Under the pieces are notes generated by a model. That model worked only from the letters and a program-made list of their open reading frames with translations. It had not been told where the DNA came from and did not search any database. Made by a program: the position numbers and the translations under genes. Positions 8,639 through 15,518 of a stretch of DNA of 36,492 nucleotides are shown piece after piece; the first letter of the stretch is position 1, and each line of letters starts with the position of its first letter. The stretch covers positions 1 through 36,492 of the forward strand of contig JAUYQE010000029.1 in the NCBI GenBank assembly GCA_030695605.1, given 5' to 3'. This DNA comes from Nanobdellota archaeon (lineage in GTDB: Archaea > Nanobdellota > Nanobdellia > Woesearchaeales > GW2011-AR9).

Positions 8639-9349
8639 TTACGGCTTTATATTTTCTTCGCTGGGAAAAAGGCCTTGGTAGAGCTGTTCGTAGCCTTGGG
8701 AATGGACGAGGTAGAGGGTAAAGCCGGTTTCTAAAAAGTCTTGCCTAGCAGCAATGACCATGGCTGGAAAAAGCAATTTTTTGCTTACTTCTTGATCCTT
8801 CAATGAAGGGGGATTACCGCTGGGATGAACATGAAATGATCCCAAGAAGTTTTTTTCAGTATAGCCAATTTCCACTGGAGTAAATGTATAGACTGTCCCT
8901 AGAATATATAACTCATAGAGCGAACGAAGATGCTTTCTCAGTTCTTCATTATCACTAGTCGCCGTTGCCAGGAAATGACAGACACTTTGTAATTCTCTCG
9001 TTTGCCAGTGCTGTTCCCCAACTTGATCAATGATCCTTTGCGTCTGGGCTTCTGCATACGGAAGGAGGATCTCTAGCGAAGAAAAGTCGCCGGTAACAAA
9101 TTGATCCAGCGCTCTTTCTACATCCTGTTGCTGTTGCGTCTTTACGATACGAAATTCTAAGCCTTCTTCTTGAAAGAACAGCCCCCCACCGACTTCTGCA
9201 GAGTTGCCTCCGGTAAATTGTTGTTGAAGGACGCGTAATAATTGTCTTTGCTCATAAGAAGTAAAGCCTTTTTTGTATTCAAGCATGATGAGGGATTTCA
9301 TCAGCTCTTCTTCAATACGTTTCCGGCCAATCTCCCGTTCGGAAAACAT
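8639..9349 (-). CDS. JAB/MPN-domain protein (putative JAMM metalloprotease fold)
   Basis: A 236-residue protein. The C-terminal part has FLGSFHVHPSGNPPSLKDQE: His173-x-His175, Ser182 and Asp185, close to the JAMM zinc motif HxH-x(7)-S-x(2)-D of deubiquitinase-like peptidases and RadC, but with one residue fewer between the second His and Ser. AEVGGGLFF at 51-59 could supply the upstream catalytic Glu (Glu52), followed by a long helical insertion (about 75-150). Whether it binds zinc or cleaves isopeptides is inference. A TATA-like TATTTTTAAAGAA (about 9370-9381, minus strand) sits about 25 nt before the ATG, supporting this start as leaderless. Confidence 0.72.
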   Translation of the reverse strand: MFSEREIGRKRIEEELMKSLIMLEYKKGFTSYEQRQLLRVLQQQFTGGNSAEVGGGLFFQEEGLEFRIVKTQQQQDVERALDQFVTGDFSSLEILLPYAEAQTQRIIDQVGEQHWQTRELQSVCHFLATATSDNEELRKHLRSLYELYILGTVYTFTPVEIGYTEKNFLGSFHVHPSGNPPSLKDQEVSKKLLFPAMVIAARQDFLETGFTLYLVHSQGYEQLYQGLFPSEENIKP

Positions 9350-9446
9350 GGCTTTGAAAAAGAAGTATTCTTTAAAAATACTCTTAAAAAATTATGAATA
9401 TTGTCTTCCACAACCATTAAATAAAGAGGTCTTTCCTCGTTGCCTA

Positions 9447-10169
9447 ATGTCCCTCCACAAAAACCTCCTTCCTTTCTCTTTGGCAGCAGCACTCTTTCCC
9501 GCCTGTTTTGGAGATGATTATCCTCCCACCCATTCTGCTCCCATTTCCGACTGTTACCAAGCCAGCCTCTCCGAGAAGTGCTTTGAAGAAGAGTGGGAGA
9601 TTGAAGAAGGCTCGGAGCAGGCCAGCTTGTCTTATTATCGCCCCTTCGGCGTCCGAGTTTCAGACCTGCAGCTCCGCTCAAAGCAGCCAATAGACTATCA
9701 TCTCGGCGAGACGCTGGACGTGGTGGTTTTCTGGGATACGGCGATACCGCGGACGACCGAGCTTACGATTCGCTTACGGAGCCCCGAGATTGCGTTCTGG
9801 CAGCGGGTTTATGCCTGGGATTCCCTTCCGCCACATGGGCCAGTGATTAGTATCAGTGATACGCTGCTCGAAGAAAATCCTGAGGAATGCTGGCCCGGTG
9901 TTGTTCATGATATGGATGTATGCCGTAGCAGTACTTTCCTCCTTGGGGAGGCTCTTCGGGACAGCTTTCAGTACACGCAGTTTCACTTCTTTACGGATGA
10001 AGGGCAGCCTTACGTGCAGTTTACGTATAATAATACAGTTGCTGAGCCCACCCGGCTGCACCTGCCGGAGACGACTTCTTTCTCTTTAGAATTGGATTGC
10101 CGGGACAATACTTTGCCGGAAGAGCAGTGCTCGTTTTATGGGGTGCTGATTGACCGGGAAGAAGAGTAA
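9447..10169 (+). CDS. Hypothetical lipoprotein/secreted protein
   Basis: A 240-residue protein. The N-terminus MSLHKNLLPFSLAAALFPACFGDD is a short signal sequence with a lipobox-like FPAC, so it is probably exported and possibly lipid-anchored at Cys18. The mature part has several Cys residues that could form disulfides and alternating hydrophobic strands (LDVVVFWDTAIPRTTELTIRL) that suggest a beta-sandwich. The ATG at 9447 is preferred over the longer open frame: TATA-like TTAAATAA (9418-9425) lies about 26 nt upstream, and only this start gives a signal peptide at the N-terminus. Function unknown. Confidence 0.7.
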   Translation: MSLHKNLLPFSLAAALFPACFGDDYPPTHSAPISDCYQASLSEKCFEEEWEIEEGSEQASLSYYRPFGVRVSDLQLRSKQPIDYHLGETLDVVVFWDTAIPRTTELTIRLRSPEIAFWQRVYAWDSLPPHGPVISISDTLLEENPEECWPGVVHDMDVCRSSTFLLGEALRDSFQYTQFHFFTDEGQPYVQFTYNNTVAEPTRLHLPETTSFSLELDCRDNTLPEEQCSFYGVLIDREEE

Positions 10170-10186
10170 GAGTTCAATTCTATTTG

Positions 10187-10312
10187 GCGTTTAGCAGCCT
10201 AAGGTCGAACGCTGACAATTTGGGAGAGCAAAGGGGCATCGGGGGGAGCATATGGTGAAACAGTCGTTTCACCGCCCCCACAAAAAGAATTGTTATTCCC
10301 CTTTGCGCTCCC
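10187..10312. ncRNA. Candidate structured non-coding RNA or palindromic element
   Basis: Nested perfect or nearly perfect stems occur between two convergent genes. GGGAGAGCAAAGGGG (10222-10236) pairs with CCCCTTTGCGCTCCC (10298-10312), 14 of 15. Inside, GGGGG within 10241-10246 pairs with CCCCC 10275-10279, and GGTGAAAC (10254-10261) pairs perfectly with GTTTCACC (10266-10273) around an AGTC loop. A separate hairpin, GCGTT/AACGC, spans 10187-10212. I do not recognise an RNase P, SRP or tRNA signature. Strand is undecided because the stems are symmetric. Confidence 0.45.
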
Positions 10313-10351
10313 TACGGAAACGCAGCTACGATCTTTCACGAGAGACAATCA

Positions 10352-10981
10352 TTAAGAGCTTTCTTTCTCCATCCGCCACAAGCCGACGTCAATCTTCTTC
10401 ACCGGCTTTTCGTGGAAAGCAAAAGCCGCTTTGATCGGGAATTCATAGCGCCAAGTATCCGTGATGCGGAAGCTGAAATCTTTGCTGATGGCTTCCACAA
10501 ATCTCTTCGTTGTATATTTATGCATGCTGTAGACAACGGGCGCAACGGAAAAAGCTTTCTCTAGAAACTTCTTGTCGGCATGCTTCTCTTTGGTGCCGAA
10601 AGGTGGATTTTGCACCACCAGATCAACTTCTTCCGCAAAGAGCGTAATATCATGAGCGATAAAGATCGCTTCCCCGATGTCATATTCATTTTTTATGAGT
10701 TCATAATTCTCCCGGCACACCACCATTATTTTTTCATCTTTATCGATGAAGAACATGCGCTTGGCTCCCAGGAGCAGCAGGCCGATGCCGAGAATGCCTG
10801 GGCCGCAGGCGGCATCCAGAATAACTTTTCCGGCAACCTCGCCACGCATCGCCATGGTCCAGATCCAGTCTGCAGCGATGTGCGACGGCGTCGGATATTG
10901 TTCCAGCGTGAAAGACGGCTGCTTATAGCTCTGCAGCTTGCTGAGCACAACTTCCAGATCGCGTTTGGAGCGGATGGTCAT
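10352..10981 (-). CDS. METTL5-like RNA N6-adenine methyltransferase
   Basis: A 209-residue class I SAM-dependent methyltransferase. LEQYPTPSHIAAD (26-38) followed by SAM motif I DAACGPGILGIG (56-67) and the catalytic NPPFGT (125-130) is the pattern of the METTL5/COG2263 family, whose eukaryotic member makes m6A on small-subunit rRNA; an rRNA target is plausible here. The following KEKHADKKFLEKAF and the C-terminal strand region are also family-like. A possible TATA box lies at about 11047-11058 on the minus strand, just upstream of a 16-bp palindrome. It converges with the lipoprotein gene across the structured element. Confidence 0.9.
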   Translation of the reverse strand: MTIRSKRDLEVVLSKLQSYKQPSFTLEQYPTPSHIAADWIWTMAMRGEVAGKVILDAACGPGILGIGLLLLGAKRMFFIDKDEKIMVVCRENYELIKNEYDIGEAIFIAHDITLFAEEVDLVVQNPPFGTKEKHADKKFLEKAFSVAPVVYSMHKYTTKRFVEAISKDFSFRITDTWRYEFPIKAAFAFHEKPVKKIDVGLWRMEKESS

Positions 10982-11031
10982 GAGATACGGAGAGTTTTAA
11001 GATGCTCTTTTTTGTAGGTTTTTTTTTCAGT

Positions 11032-11047
11032 ATGTACTTTAGTACAT
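11032..11047. promoter_or_regulatory. 16-bp palindrome, possible operator
   Basis: ATGTACT-TT-AGTACAT is a perfect 7-bp dyad with a 2-bp centre, between the end of hicA and the start of the METTL5-like gene. It lies directly downstream of TATA-like ATATAATG (minus strand), where an archaeal operator blocking transcription would sit. It could also be a hairpin after hicA. Confidence 0.4.
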
Positions 11048-11089
11048 CATTATATGTTTCTACCTCTTTCTGAAACAGTTGAATCTATG

Positions 11090-11323
11090 CTATTCTACAA
11101 ATGCTATAAACTCTTCTTTGGTCATCCCTGCCTGCCGGATAATGCTTAGTAACGTACTCGGAACTAACTCTTTATTTCCATGGAGGGGAACCGTAACATA
11201 AAGCCCTCTCTCGGGAGTCTTCTTGTAGAGTGTTACGTGCGATCCTTTTTGGCGTTTAACAACAAAGCCTTGCTTTTCAAGAAGAGCAATAATCTCTTTA
11301 CCAGAAAGCGTTGGAAGCCTCAT
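11090..11323 (-). CDS. hicA: HicA-type mRNA interferase toxin
   Basis: A 77-residue double-stranded-RNA-binding-fold toxin. It shows the HicA pattern: SGKEIIALLEKQGFVVKRQKGSHVTLYKK with catalytic His29 in GSH, a VPLHGNKELVPSTLLSIIRQAGMTKEEF segment, and the usual family length. HicA enzymes cleave mRNA independently of translation. The ATG overlaps the last base of the upstream hicB stop (TAATG), so translation is probably coupled. Nothing looks truncated. Confidence 0.93.
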   Translation of the reverse strand: MRLPTLSGKEIIALLEKQGFVVKRQKGSHVTLYKKTPERGLYVTVPLHGNKELVPSTLLSIIRQAGMTKEEFIAFVE

Positions 11324-11601
11324 TAGACAGCCAGAGGAATTTCTAGCGGCCCCGAGAAAAACTCGGGAAGAATAGTTTCTTTTTGAAGATCTTTTGGTGT
11401 TAACCCCAGTTTATCTAATAATGCCTGCAAATCCCCGTTCTGCACCATGGTTTCAACATGAAGTTCAACCGCCTCTTTGAGGTTCTTTCGTGCTTCTTCT
11501 ACGGTGTTCCCTTGGCTTGCTACATCCAGCTCCGGACACCAAGAAGAGTATGTTCCTCGTTCTTTCTTAATCACAACGGTCAAAATGAGTTCTTTTCCCA
11601 T
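11323..11601 (-). CDS. hicB: HicB-type antitoxin
   Basis: A 92-residue antitoxin with the partial RNase-H-like HicB fold: two strands (LILTVVIKKERGTYSSWCPELDVASQGNT) and a helix (VEEARKNLKEAVELHVETM). The tail is short and has no obvious DNA-binding domain, unlike longer HicB proteins. It is expected to neutralise HicA by direct binding. It is first in the operon. TATA-like TATATAAAAAAG (about 11623-11634, minus strand) is about 25 nt before the ATG, supporting a leaderless start, and GTTACT abuts the start codon. Confidence 0.92.
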   Translation of the reverse strand: MGKELILTVVIKKERGTYSSWCPELDVASQGNTVEEARKNLKEAVELHVETMVQNGDLQALLDKLGLTPKDLQKETILPEFFSGPLEIPLAV

Positions 11602-11646
11602 AGTAACTAGGATATATTCCTTCTTTTTTTATATACGTTTCGTTAC
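11602..11646 (-). promoter_or_regulatory. hicBA promoter with AGTAAC/GTTACT inverted repeat
   Basis: On the minus strand AGTAAC (11646-11641) and GTTACT (11607-11602) flank the TATA-like box; the second copy touches the hicB ATG. The same pair of hexamers lies in front of the HEPN/MNT module, and AGTTACTATGG is identical at both start codons. Confidence 0.4.
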
Positions 11647-11707
11647 TGTTTGAAAAACTGCAAGAAAATCTCTCTTTTCGTCTCTTAATTTTGGTTGTGA
11701 TAGTAAA

Positions 11708-11730
11708 CTACTAGTCAAATAGACTAGTGG
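11708..11730. other. Hairpin between metallophosphoesterase stop and hicB promoter
   Basis: ACTAGTC-AAATA-GACTAGT (11710-11728) is a perfect 7-bp inverted repeat, extendable by a wobble and a further pair to 11708-11730. It lies about 35 bp after the metallophosphoesterase stop and may mark its 3' end, although no long T-run follows on that strand. Confidence 0.35.
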
Positions 11731-11764
11731 AATTTTGATGTTTAAACTGCGACTCCAATTTCGA

Positions 11765-12775
11765 CTATTGCCTCGGCTGCCGCATATACTCCTTCAAATC
11801 CACATTCTGGTACGCCACTTTGCCGTCTTTGACGTGGAGAAGTCCGCAATGGCCGACGTCGAGATGGCCGGAGTTCCAGTAGAGCTCATCGACAAACTCG
11901 CCTTCTTGGACTGGCTGTACGGCAGCATCGTGTGCTTTATGGGTACTTTCATGGAAATGGCCGCTGACGGCTTTGGTGATGCCGAGCTCTTGATACAGTT
12001 TTTGCAAGTGTTCGTTTCCGCGGTTTTCCCTGCGGAGCGGGAAACCGTTGGCAGTAGCCAAGAGAGAGATTTCTTCATCATGGATAGTGCCGTATCTCTG
12101 CCGTAAAAGGCTCTCTACAACAACACCAGGAATAATGCTCTTGTCCGGCCGCTCGCTGAAGTAAGCAACATCAACAGCTTCTTTGCCATCAAATCGACGC
12201 GGGACATGGCAGACCACGATGGTCTTCTCTGGCTCACTGACGAGCTTTTTCAGGTCGTTCGGATTGGTATAGCGCAGAACTCCTCGCAGTTGTCCGGCAT
12301 TCTGTAATAACCGATGTGCTTCCGGGCTGTACGGGTGTAAACGATCATCTAACTGCAGGTAAAGTCCAGAGGGGATTGACTCATTACTTCCAATCTGATA
12401 CTCTCCGCCACAAACAAAATCTGATCCGGGCAAGAAGGCAACATGATGGTCGGTTTCTTCTATCTTGGGCTCTTTGAAAATGCTGATGAGGTTTGGATAC
12501 TTTTCAGAGAAATACTGCAAGACGGGTTCAAAAGCGGCAATGGCTTCGTGGCTTCCCGTCGAAATACGGCTTTCCAGCCCGCTCTGGCCGAGGGCTTGGA
12601 GAATACGGGCAACAAAATCCTGGCTTTCTTGGAGCGTCCGTTTTCGTTCGCCAATATCTCCATTTACCAGAATTTTCTGTGCCCCCAGCTGCTTGAGGAT
12701 GTCCAGCGCTGGAGCGACGATTCTCGGGTCGCGATGCACGTCCGAGATGATGCCGTAGGTGGTTTCGGGGGGCAT
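11765..12775 (-). CDS. Calcineurin-like metallophosphoesterase
   Basis: A 336-residue protein with the metallophosphoesterase motifs in order: SDVH (11-14), NGDIGE with GD at 39-40, GSHE (about 73-76, where GNHE is usual), CHVP in the second half, and SGHFHE near 270. These form a dinuclear metal site that hydrolyses phosphoesters. The Asn to Ser change in GNHE affects a metal/phosphate ligand and may alter activity or substrate. The ATG follows the stop of the upstream 129-residue ORF by three bases, so the two are an operon. The substrate is unknown. Confidence 0.85.
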   Translation of the reverse strand: MPPETTYGIISDVHRDPRIVAPALDILKQLGAQKILVNGDIGERKRTLQESQDFVARILQALGQSGLESRISTGSHEAIAAFEPVLQYFSEKYPNLISIFKEPKIEETDHHVAFLPGSDFVCGGEYQIGSNESIPSGLYLQLDDRLHPYSPEAHRLLQNAGQLRGVLRYTNPNDLKKLVSEPEKTIVVCHVPRRFDGKEAVDVAYFSERPDKSIIPGVVVESLLRQRYGTIHDEEISLLATANGFPLRRENRGNEHLQKLYQELGITKAVSGHFHESTHKAHDAAVQPVQEGEFVDELYWNSGHLDVGHCGLLHVKDGKVAYQNVDLKEYMRQPRQ

Positions 12776-12778
12776 TTT

Positions 12779-13168
12779 CTAAAAATCCAGTTCAACCCTC
12801 ATCTCTCCATACCGTTGAGCTGCAGGCTGTGCTTGTTCTGCAAAACCACATTCTGTTAACAGAAAAGCAGCCAATCCACAAGCTGCAGCATATAACTGAA
12901 CATATTCAGCTTGCGTTATCGTGCTGGTGGGATAGCCTTGCGGTAAGTGATCCAAAGCACTGCCACCAAAAGTTCCACCCGGCTGGCAAAAATAGTCTTC
13001 TACCCGTCTTCGAAAGGCACTTCTGATTCTTTCGGTAGCAGAACCAGCGGGTATAATCCTGTCTAAAATCTGATTAATTCTATTGTCATATTCGGGTACG
13101 CTCCCCCGCAAATATTTTATACGGTCATCTGCGGTCATGTCCATCAATTGTTCGCCAGTCATTTGCAT
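12779..13168 (-). CDS. Hypothetical protein in operon with metallophosphoesterase
   Basis: A 129-residue protein I do not recognise. It has a helical N-terminal half with many charged residues (MTADDRIKYLRGSVPEYDNRINQILDRIIP), a GGTFGGSALDHLPQGYP loop, and a hydrophobic helix near the end (YAAACGLAAFLLTECG) that could be a membrane or buried helix. The start is backed by GAGG eight nt before the ATG and a TATA-like GTTTATAAATAAT (minus strand, about 13213-13225). The 3-bp gap to the phosphoesterase suggests a shared job. Confidence 0.65.
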   Translation of the reverse strand: MQMTGEQLMDMTADDRIKYLRGSVPEYDNRINQILDRIIPAGSATERIRSAFRRRVEDYFCQPGGTFGGSALDHLPQGYPTSTITQAEYVQLYAAACGLAAFLLTECGFAEQAQPAAQRYGEMRVELDF

Positions 13169-13266
13169 TTTTGTTTCCTCTTTGAATAAAGGTATTCTCT
13201 CTTAAAAATCAACATTATTTATAAACATTTCGCTAAAATTCTCACTTAATAGTAAAAACATGATTC

Positions 13267-13284
13267 CGCCGCTTCCCGCGCCAT
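13267..13284 (+). repeat. Direct repeat, left copy, flanking HEPN/MNT module
   Basis: CGCCGCTTCCCGCGCCAT matches 14467-14484 at 17 of 18 bases, exactly 1200 bp apart. In the right copy it encodes, on the minus strand, the last residues (MAREAA) of the 125-residue ORF; the left copy is non-coding but reads the same MAREAA. Confidence 0.6.
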
Positions 13285-13302
13285 CCCCATTTCCGCCACA
13301 AA

Positions 13303-13348
13303 GTTTATATAGTAACCAGTAGTTTCTATATGGTAACTTACAGTTACT
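13303..13348 (+). promoter_or_regulatory. Promoter and dyad operator of the MNT-HEPN operon
   Basis: TATA-like TTTATATAG at 13303-13311 and a second TATAT at 13327-13331 precede the ATG at 13349. The dyad GTAACT-TAC-AGTTAC (13333-13347) abuts the start codon, and AGTAAC occurs again at 13311-13316. The first gene product carries a wHTH domain, so autorepression through these sites is likely. Confidence 0.5.
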
Positions 13349-13939
13349 ATGGTACTCTTAACATTGAAAGAACGGGAAACCGTACTCCGGCTGTTCAAAG
13401 AATATACTACATTTTACAATGCGAATTCCATCAGTAAAGTTATTGCCATCAGCCATGTCGGAGCCCAGAAGATTTTGAAGAGGCTTCTCCAAGAGAATAT
13501 AGTCGTTAGTAAAACCATCGGTAAGTGCATAACCTATAAACTCAATCTTAATGACGCCTATGTGAGCCAATTAGTTGCTTTTCTGCTTGCAGATGAAGCT
13601 AATACCTGTAAACGATGGAAAGAAGAATTTAAAGAACTTTTTAAGAAAGACAGAATTGTTCTGCTTTTTGGCTCCGTGATTAAAGATTATGCTCATGCCC
13701 ACGATATTGATGTAATGATAGTTATAGGAAATAATGAAGTCAAAGAAATAAATGCTATCCTCAAGAAAAAAGAAGAGATACTTCCTAAAAAACTCCATGC
13801 GATCAAGTTAACTCGCCAGGATCTGCTAGAAAGCCTTAAAAATGAAGATAAAGCGATAGTCGATATGATGAAAAATGCGATTATTTTGTATGGCCAGGAT
13901 ACCTATGTGGAGATTCTAAAGCATGTCGCAAGCTTCTAA
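13349..13939 (+). CDS. wHTH-nucleotidyltransferase (MNT) component of HEPN/MNT module
   Basis: A 196-residue protein. Residues 1-66 look like a winged helix-turn-helix (KERETVLRLFKEYTTFYNANSISKVIAISHVGAQKILKRLLQENIV). Residues 100-155 are a minimal nucleotidyltransferase: GS (108-109) with DID (119-121), the G-S-x(9)-D-x-D metal/nucleotide motif. No clear third carboxylate is seen in KKLHAIKLT. In MntA-HepT systems such enzymes neutralise the HEPN toxin by AMPylation. It overlaps the HEPN gene by 17 nt, so the pair is translationally coupled. The locus is more AT-rich than its neighbours, as expected for an acquired module. Confidence 0.88.
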   Translation: MVLLTLKERETVLRLFKEYTTFYNANSISKVIAISHVGAQKILKRLLQENIVVSKTIGKCITYKLNLNDAYVSQLVAFLLADEANTCKRWKEEFKELFKKDRIVLLFGSVIKDYAHAHDIDVMIVIGNNEVKEINAILKKKEEILPKKLHAIKLTRQDLLESLKNEDKAIVDMMKNAIILYGQDTYVEILKHVASF

Positions 13940-14453
13940 GCACGTCGAATGGTGTTTGAATAAAGCGAAGAAAGAGATTGAAGAGTGTAATGGACTCGGC
14001 AAAAGGGCAAAGCACCGAGGCTTATTGAAAAGCAACCCCAACATTGAAGAAGCAAAGAAACACCTTACGAAAGCAGAGCATAATTTTGAGGGGATAACGA
14101 GATTCAAAGAAATTGGCTTTTCTGACTGGTCGATGTCCGCTGGTTTCTACTGCATCTATCATTGTTTTTTGGCCATTGCTGCTACATTTGGCTATGAATC
14201 CTCAAATCAGACCTGCACCATAGCTTTAATGAGATTTCTCAAAGAGAACAACAAAATCAAGCTTGATGAAAAATTTATTGAGTTATTAGAATACGAAAGC
14301 CGTGAAAATATTGGGGAGAATAGTGTTATTGATCTGAGAGAAAATTACACCTATGGGGTACAGGTCTCCATTAAAGACGGAGAAAAGCTGAAAGAATTGA
14401 AACAAAATTGCAAAGAAGTTATTGATAGTACGAAAGAAATAATTTTCAAATAG
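13923..14453 (+). CDS. HEPN-domain protein, putative toxin partner of MNT
   Basis: A 176-residue helical protein of HEPN type: an N-terminal Lys/Glu helix, ITRFKEIGFSDWSMSAGFYCIYHCFLAIAATFGYE (59-91, the core helix pair), and the C-terminal LRENYTYGVQV. Canonical HepT RNases have R-x(4-6)-H in this last helix; here Arg139 is followed by Tyr142 and Tyr144 with no His, so nuclease activity is uncertain, while the Tyr residues could be modification targets. It is coupled to the MNT gene by a 17-nt overlap. Alternatives are a catalytically dead HEPN or a substrate-binding HEPN. Confidence 0.82.
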   Translation: MSQASKHVEWCLNKAKKEIEECNGLGKRAKHRGLLKSNPNIEEAKKHLTKAEHNFEGITRFKEIGFSDWSMSAGFYCIYHCFLAIAATFGYESSNQTCTIALMRFLKENNKIKLDEKFIELLEYESRENIGENSVIDLRENYTYGVQVSIKDGEKLKELKQNCKEVIDSTKEIIFK

Positions 14454-14463
14454 GCCACAACGT

Positions 14464-14841
14464 TCACGCCGCTTCCCGTGCCATTTCCTTGCCCAGAGCT
14501 CGAGTTACACCCCGAATCTCCTCTCTAACTGCCACGAGTTGTTCCTGTAATCTTCTCTTTACAAAATTATAATTCTCTTTGGTTATCTCTCGGAAAAGAT
14601 TTTTTATTATTTCTACTTTTGCAGAAAGGCGATTGCAGCCATTTATTAATTCGGGAGGCAGCCCTTGCTGGGCTTGAGAAAGATTTCTGATAAAATTGTC
14701 CACTGACGCCCCCACTTTTTCTTTCTTTGAGCCAAAATTAAGTTCAGTGATAGCTTTTAATTCCAGTTCCACCGCGGCAAGATCCCGCCCTGCTTGTGTA
14801 AGAGCAGACCGCAGCCGTAGCAAAGGTCTTGGGATACCCAT
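14464..14841 (-). CDS. Hypothetical helical protein
   Basis: A 125-residue protein I do not recognise. It is almost entirely helical and charged, with heptad-like stretches (LSAKVEIIKNLFREITKENYNFVKRRLQEQLVAVREEIRG) that suggest a coiled coil. The frame is open to 14895, but I start at 14841: TATA-like TTTAAAAG (minus strand, 14875-14868) is about 30 nt upstream, giving an almost leaderless transcript. Its last six codons are the right copy of the direct repeat that flanks the HEPN/MNT module. It is convergent with the HEPN gene, 10 bp apart. Confidence 0.55.
   Translation of the reverse strand: MGIPRPLLRLRSALTQAGRDLAAVELELKAITELNFGSKKEKVGASVDNFIRNLSQAQQGLPPELINGCNRLSAKVEIIKNLFREITKENYNFVKRRLQEQLVAVREEIRGVTRALGKEMAREAA
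14467..14484 (+). repeat. Direct repeat, right copy
   Basis: CGCCGCTTCCCGTGCCAT, the partner of 13267-13284 with one mismatch. It lies within the 3' end of the minus-strand 125-residue ORF. Confidence 0.6.
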
Positions 14842-15041
14842 AGTAAGCCAGTAAGAAACTGCCCTCTCTTTTAAACATTTTCTGACCATCGTCAAGTAAC
14901 TGCACCATCGAAAAAAGAAAGCTATTTAAATCCCAAGAGTTTCTAGAGATGGATAGGGGTGTGGTAGAAAAAGAGGTAGAGATATTGTTCTGAGCTCTAC
15001 CGTTGTCGGATGTAATAAAGAAACTTGAGGGAGTCGAAGCT

Positions 15042-15518
15042 ATGAAACACGACGTAGTCGAAGCACTAAACGCTGGCTTAAGCAATCTGCAGCAGGCTTT
15101 AGAGGAACATTTAACCGCCATCAATGAAAATACAACAGAAATCCAGGCTCTTTTTGATTATCTGCATGAGTTAGAGATCAAGCACGAAAAACTAGCCCAG
15201 CGTTTAGACCGGTTGCAACTAAGCCACAATAAAGTGCTCAGAAAACAAGCCCTCTTACCTCTCAATCAGACGGAGAAGAAGATATTCACCGCGTTGTATA
15301 TGGACGATACGCCGCTGTCCTTTGCCGAACTGGCGGAGCGTTCTGGCGTTCCTTTAGCACTTTTGCCTGAGTGCATCTCTGCTTTGAGCAACAAAGGGAT
15401 TCCTTTTGTCCGTTCTTTTGTCAATACCCAGATGTTTGTGAAACTGGATCCCGAATTCAAAGAACTGCAGGCCAAAGAGAATGTGGTTAATGTGTCGTTG
15501 CAGGCGTTTTTGGAATGA
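15042..15518 (+). CDS. Coiled-coil plus winged-helix protein, putative regulator
   Basis: A 158-residue protein. Residues about 1-70 are a long amphipathic helix (LQQALEEHLTAINENTTEIQALFDYLHELEIKHEKLAQRLDRLQ), probably a dimeric coiled coil. The second half looks like a winged helix: LNQTEKKIFTALYMDDTPLSFAELAERSGVPLALLPECISALSNKGIPFVRSF. A DNA-binding transcription regulator is the likely reading. The frame is open back to a TTG at 15003 (13 more residues); I prefer the ATG at 15042 because GAGGGAG lies about eight nt upstream. TATA-like CTATTTAAAT at 14921-14930 may be its promoter. Its position next to the recombinase suggests, but does not prove, a link. Confidence 0.7.
   Translation: MKHDVVEALNAGLSNLQQALEEHLTAINENTTEIQALFDYLHELEIKHEKLAQRLDRLQLSHNKVLRKQALLPLNQTEKKIFTALYMDDTPLSFAELAERSGVPLALLPECISALSNKGIPFVRSFVNTQMFVKLDPEFKELQAKENVVNVSLQAFLE

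Noticed and set aside
10252..10434. A 60-residue plus-strand frame starting in the structured element
   Set aside because: It runs through the hairpin arms and then antisense to the end of the METTL5-like gene, with no Shine-Dalgarno; more likely chance.
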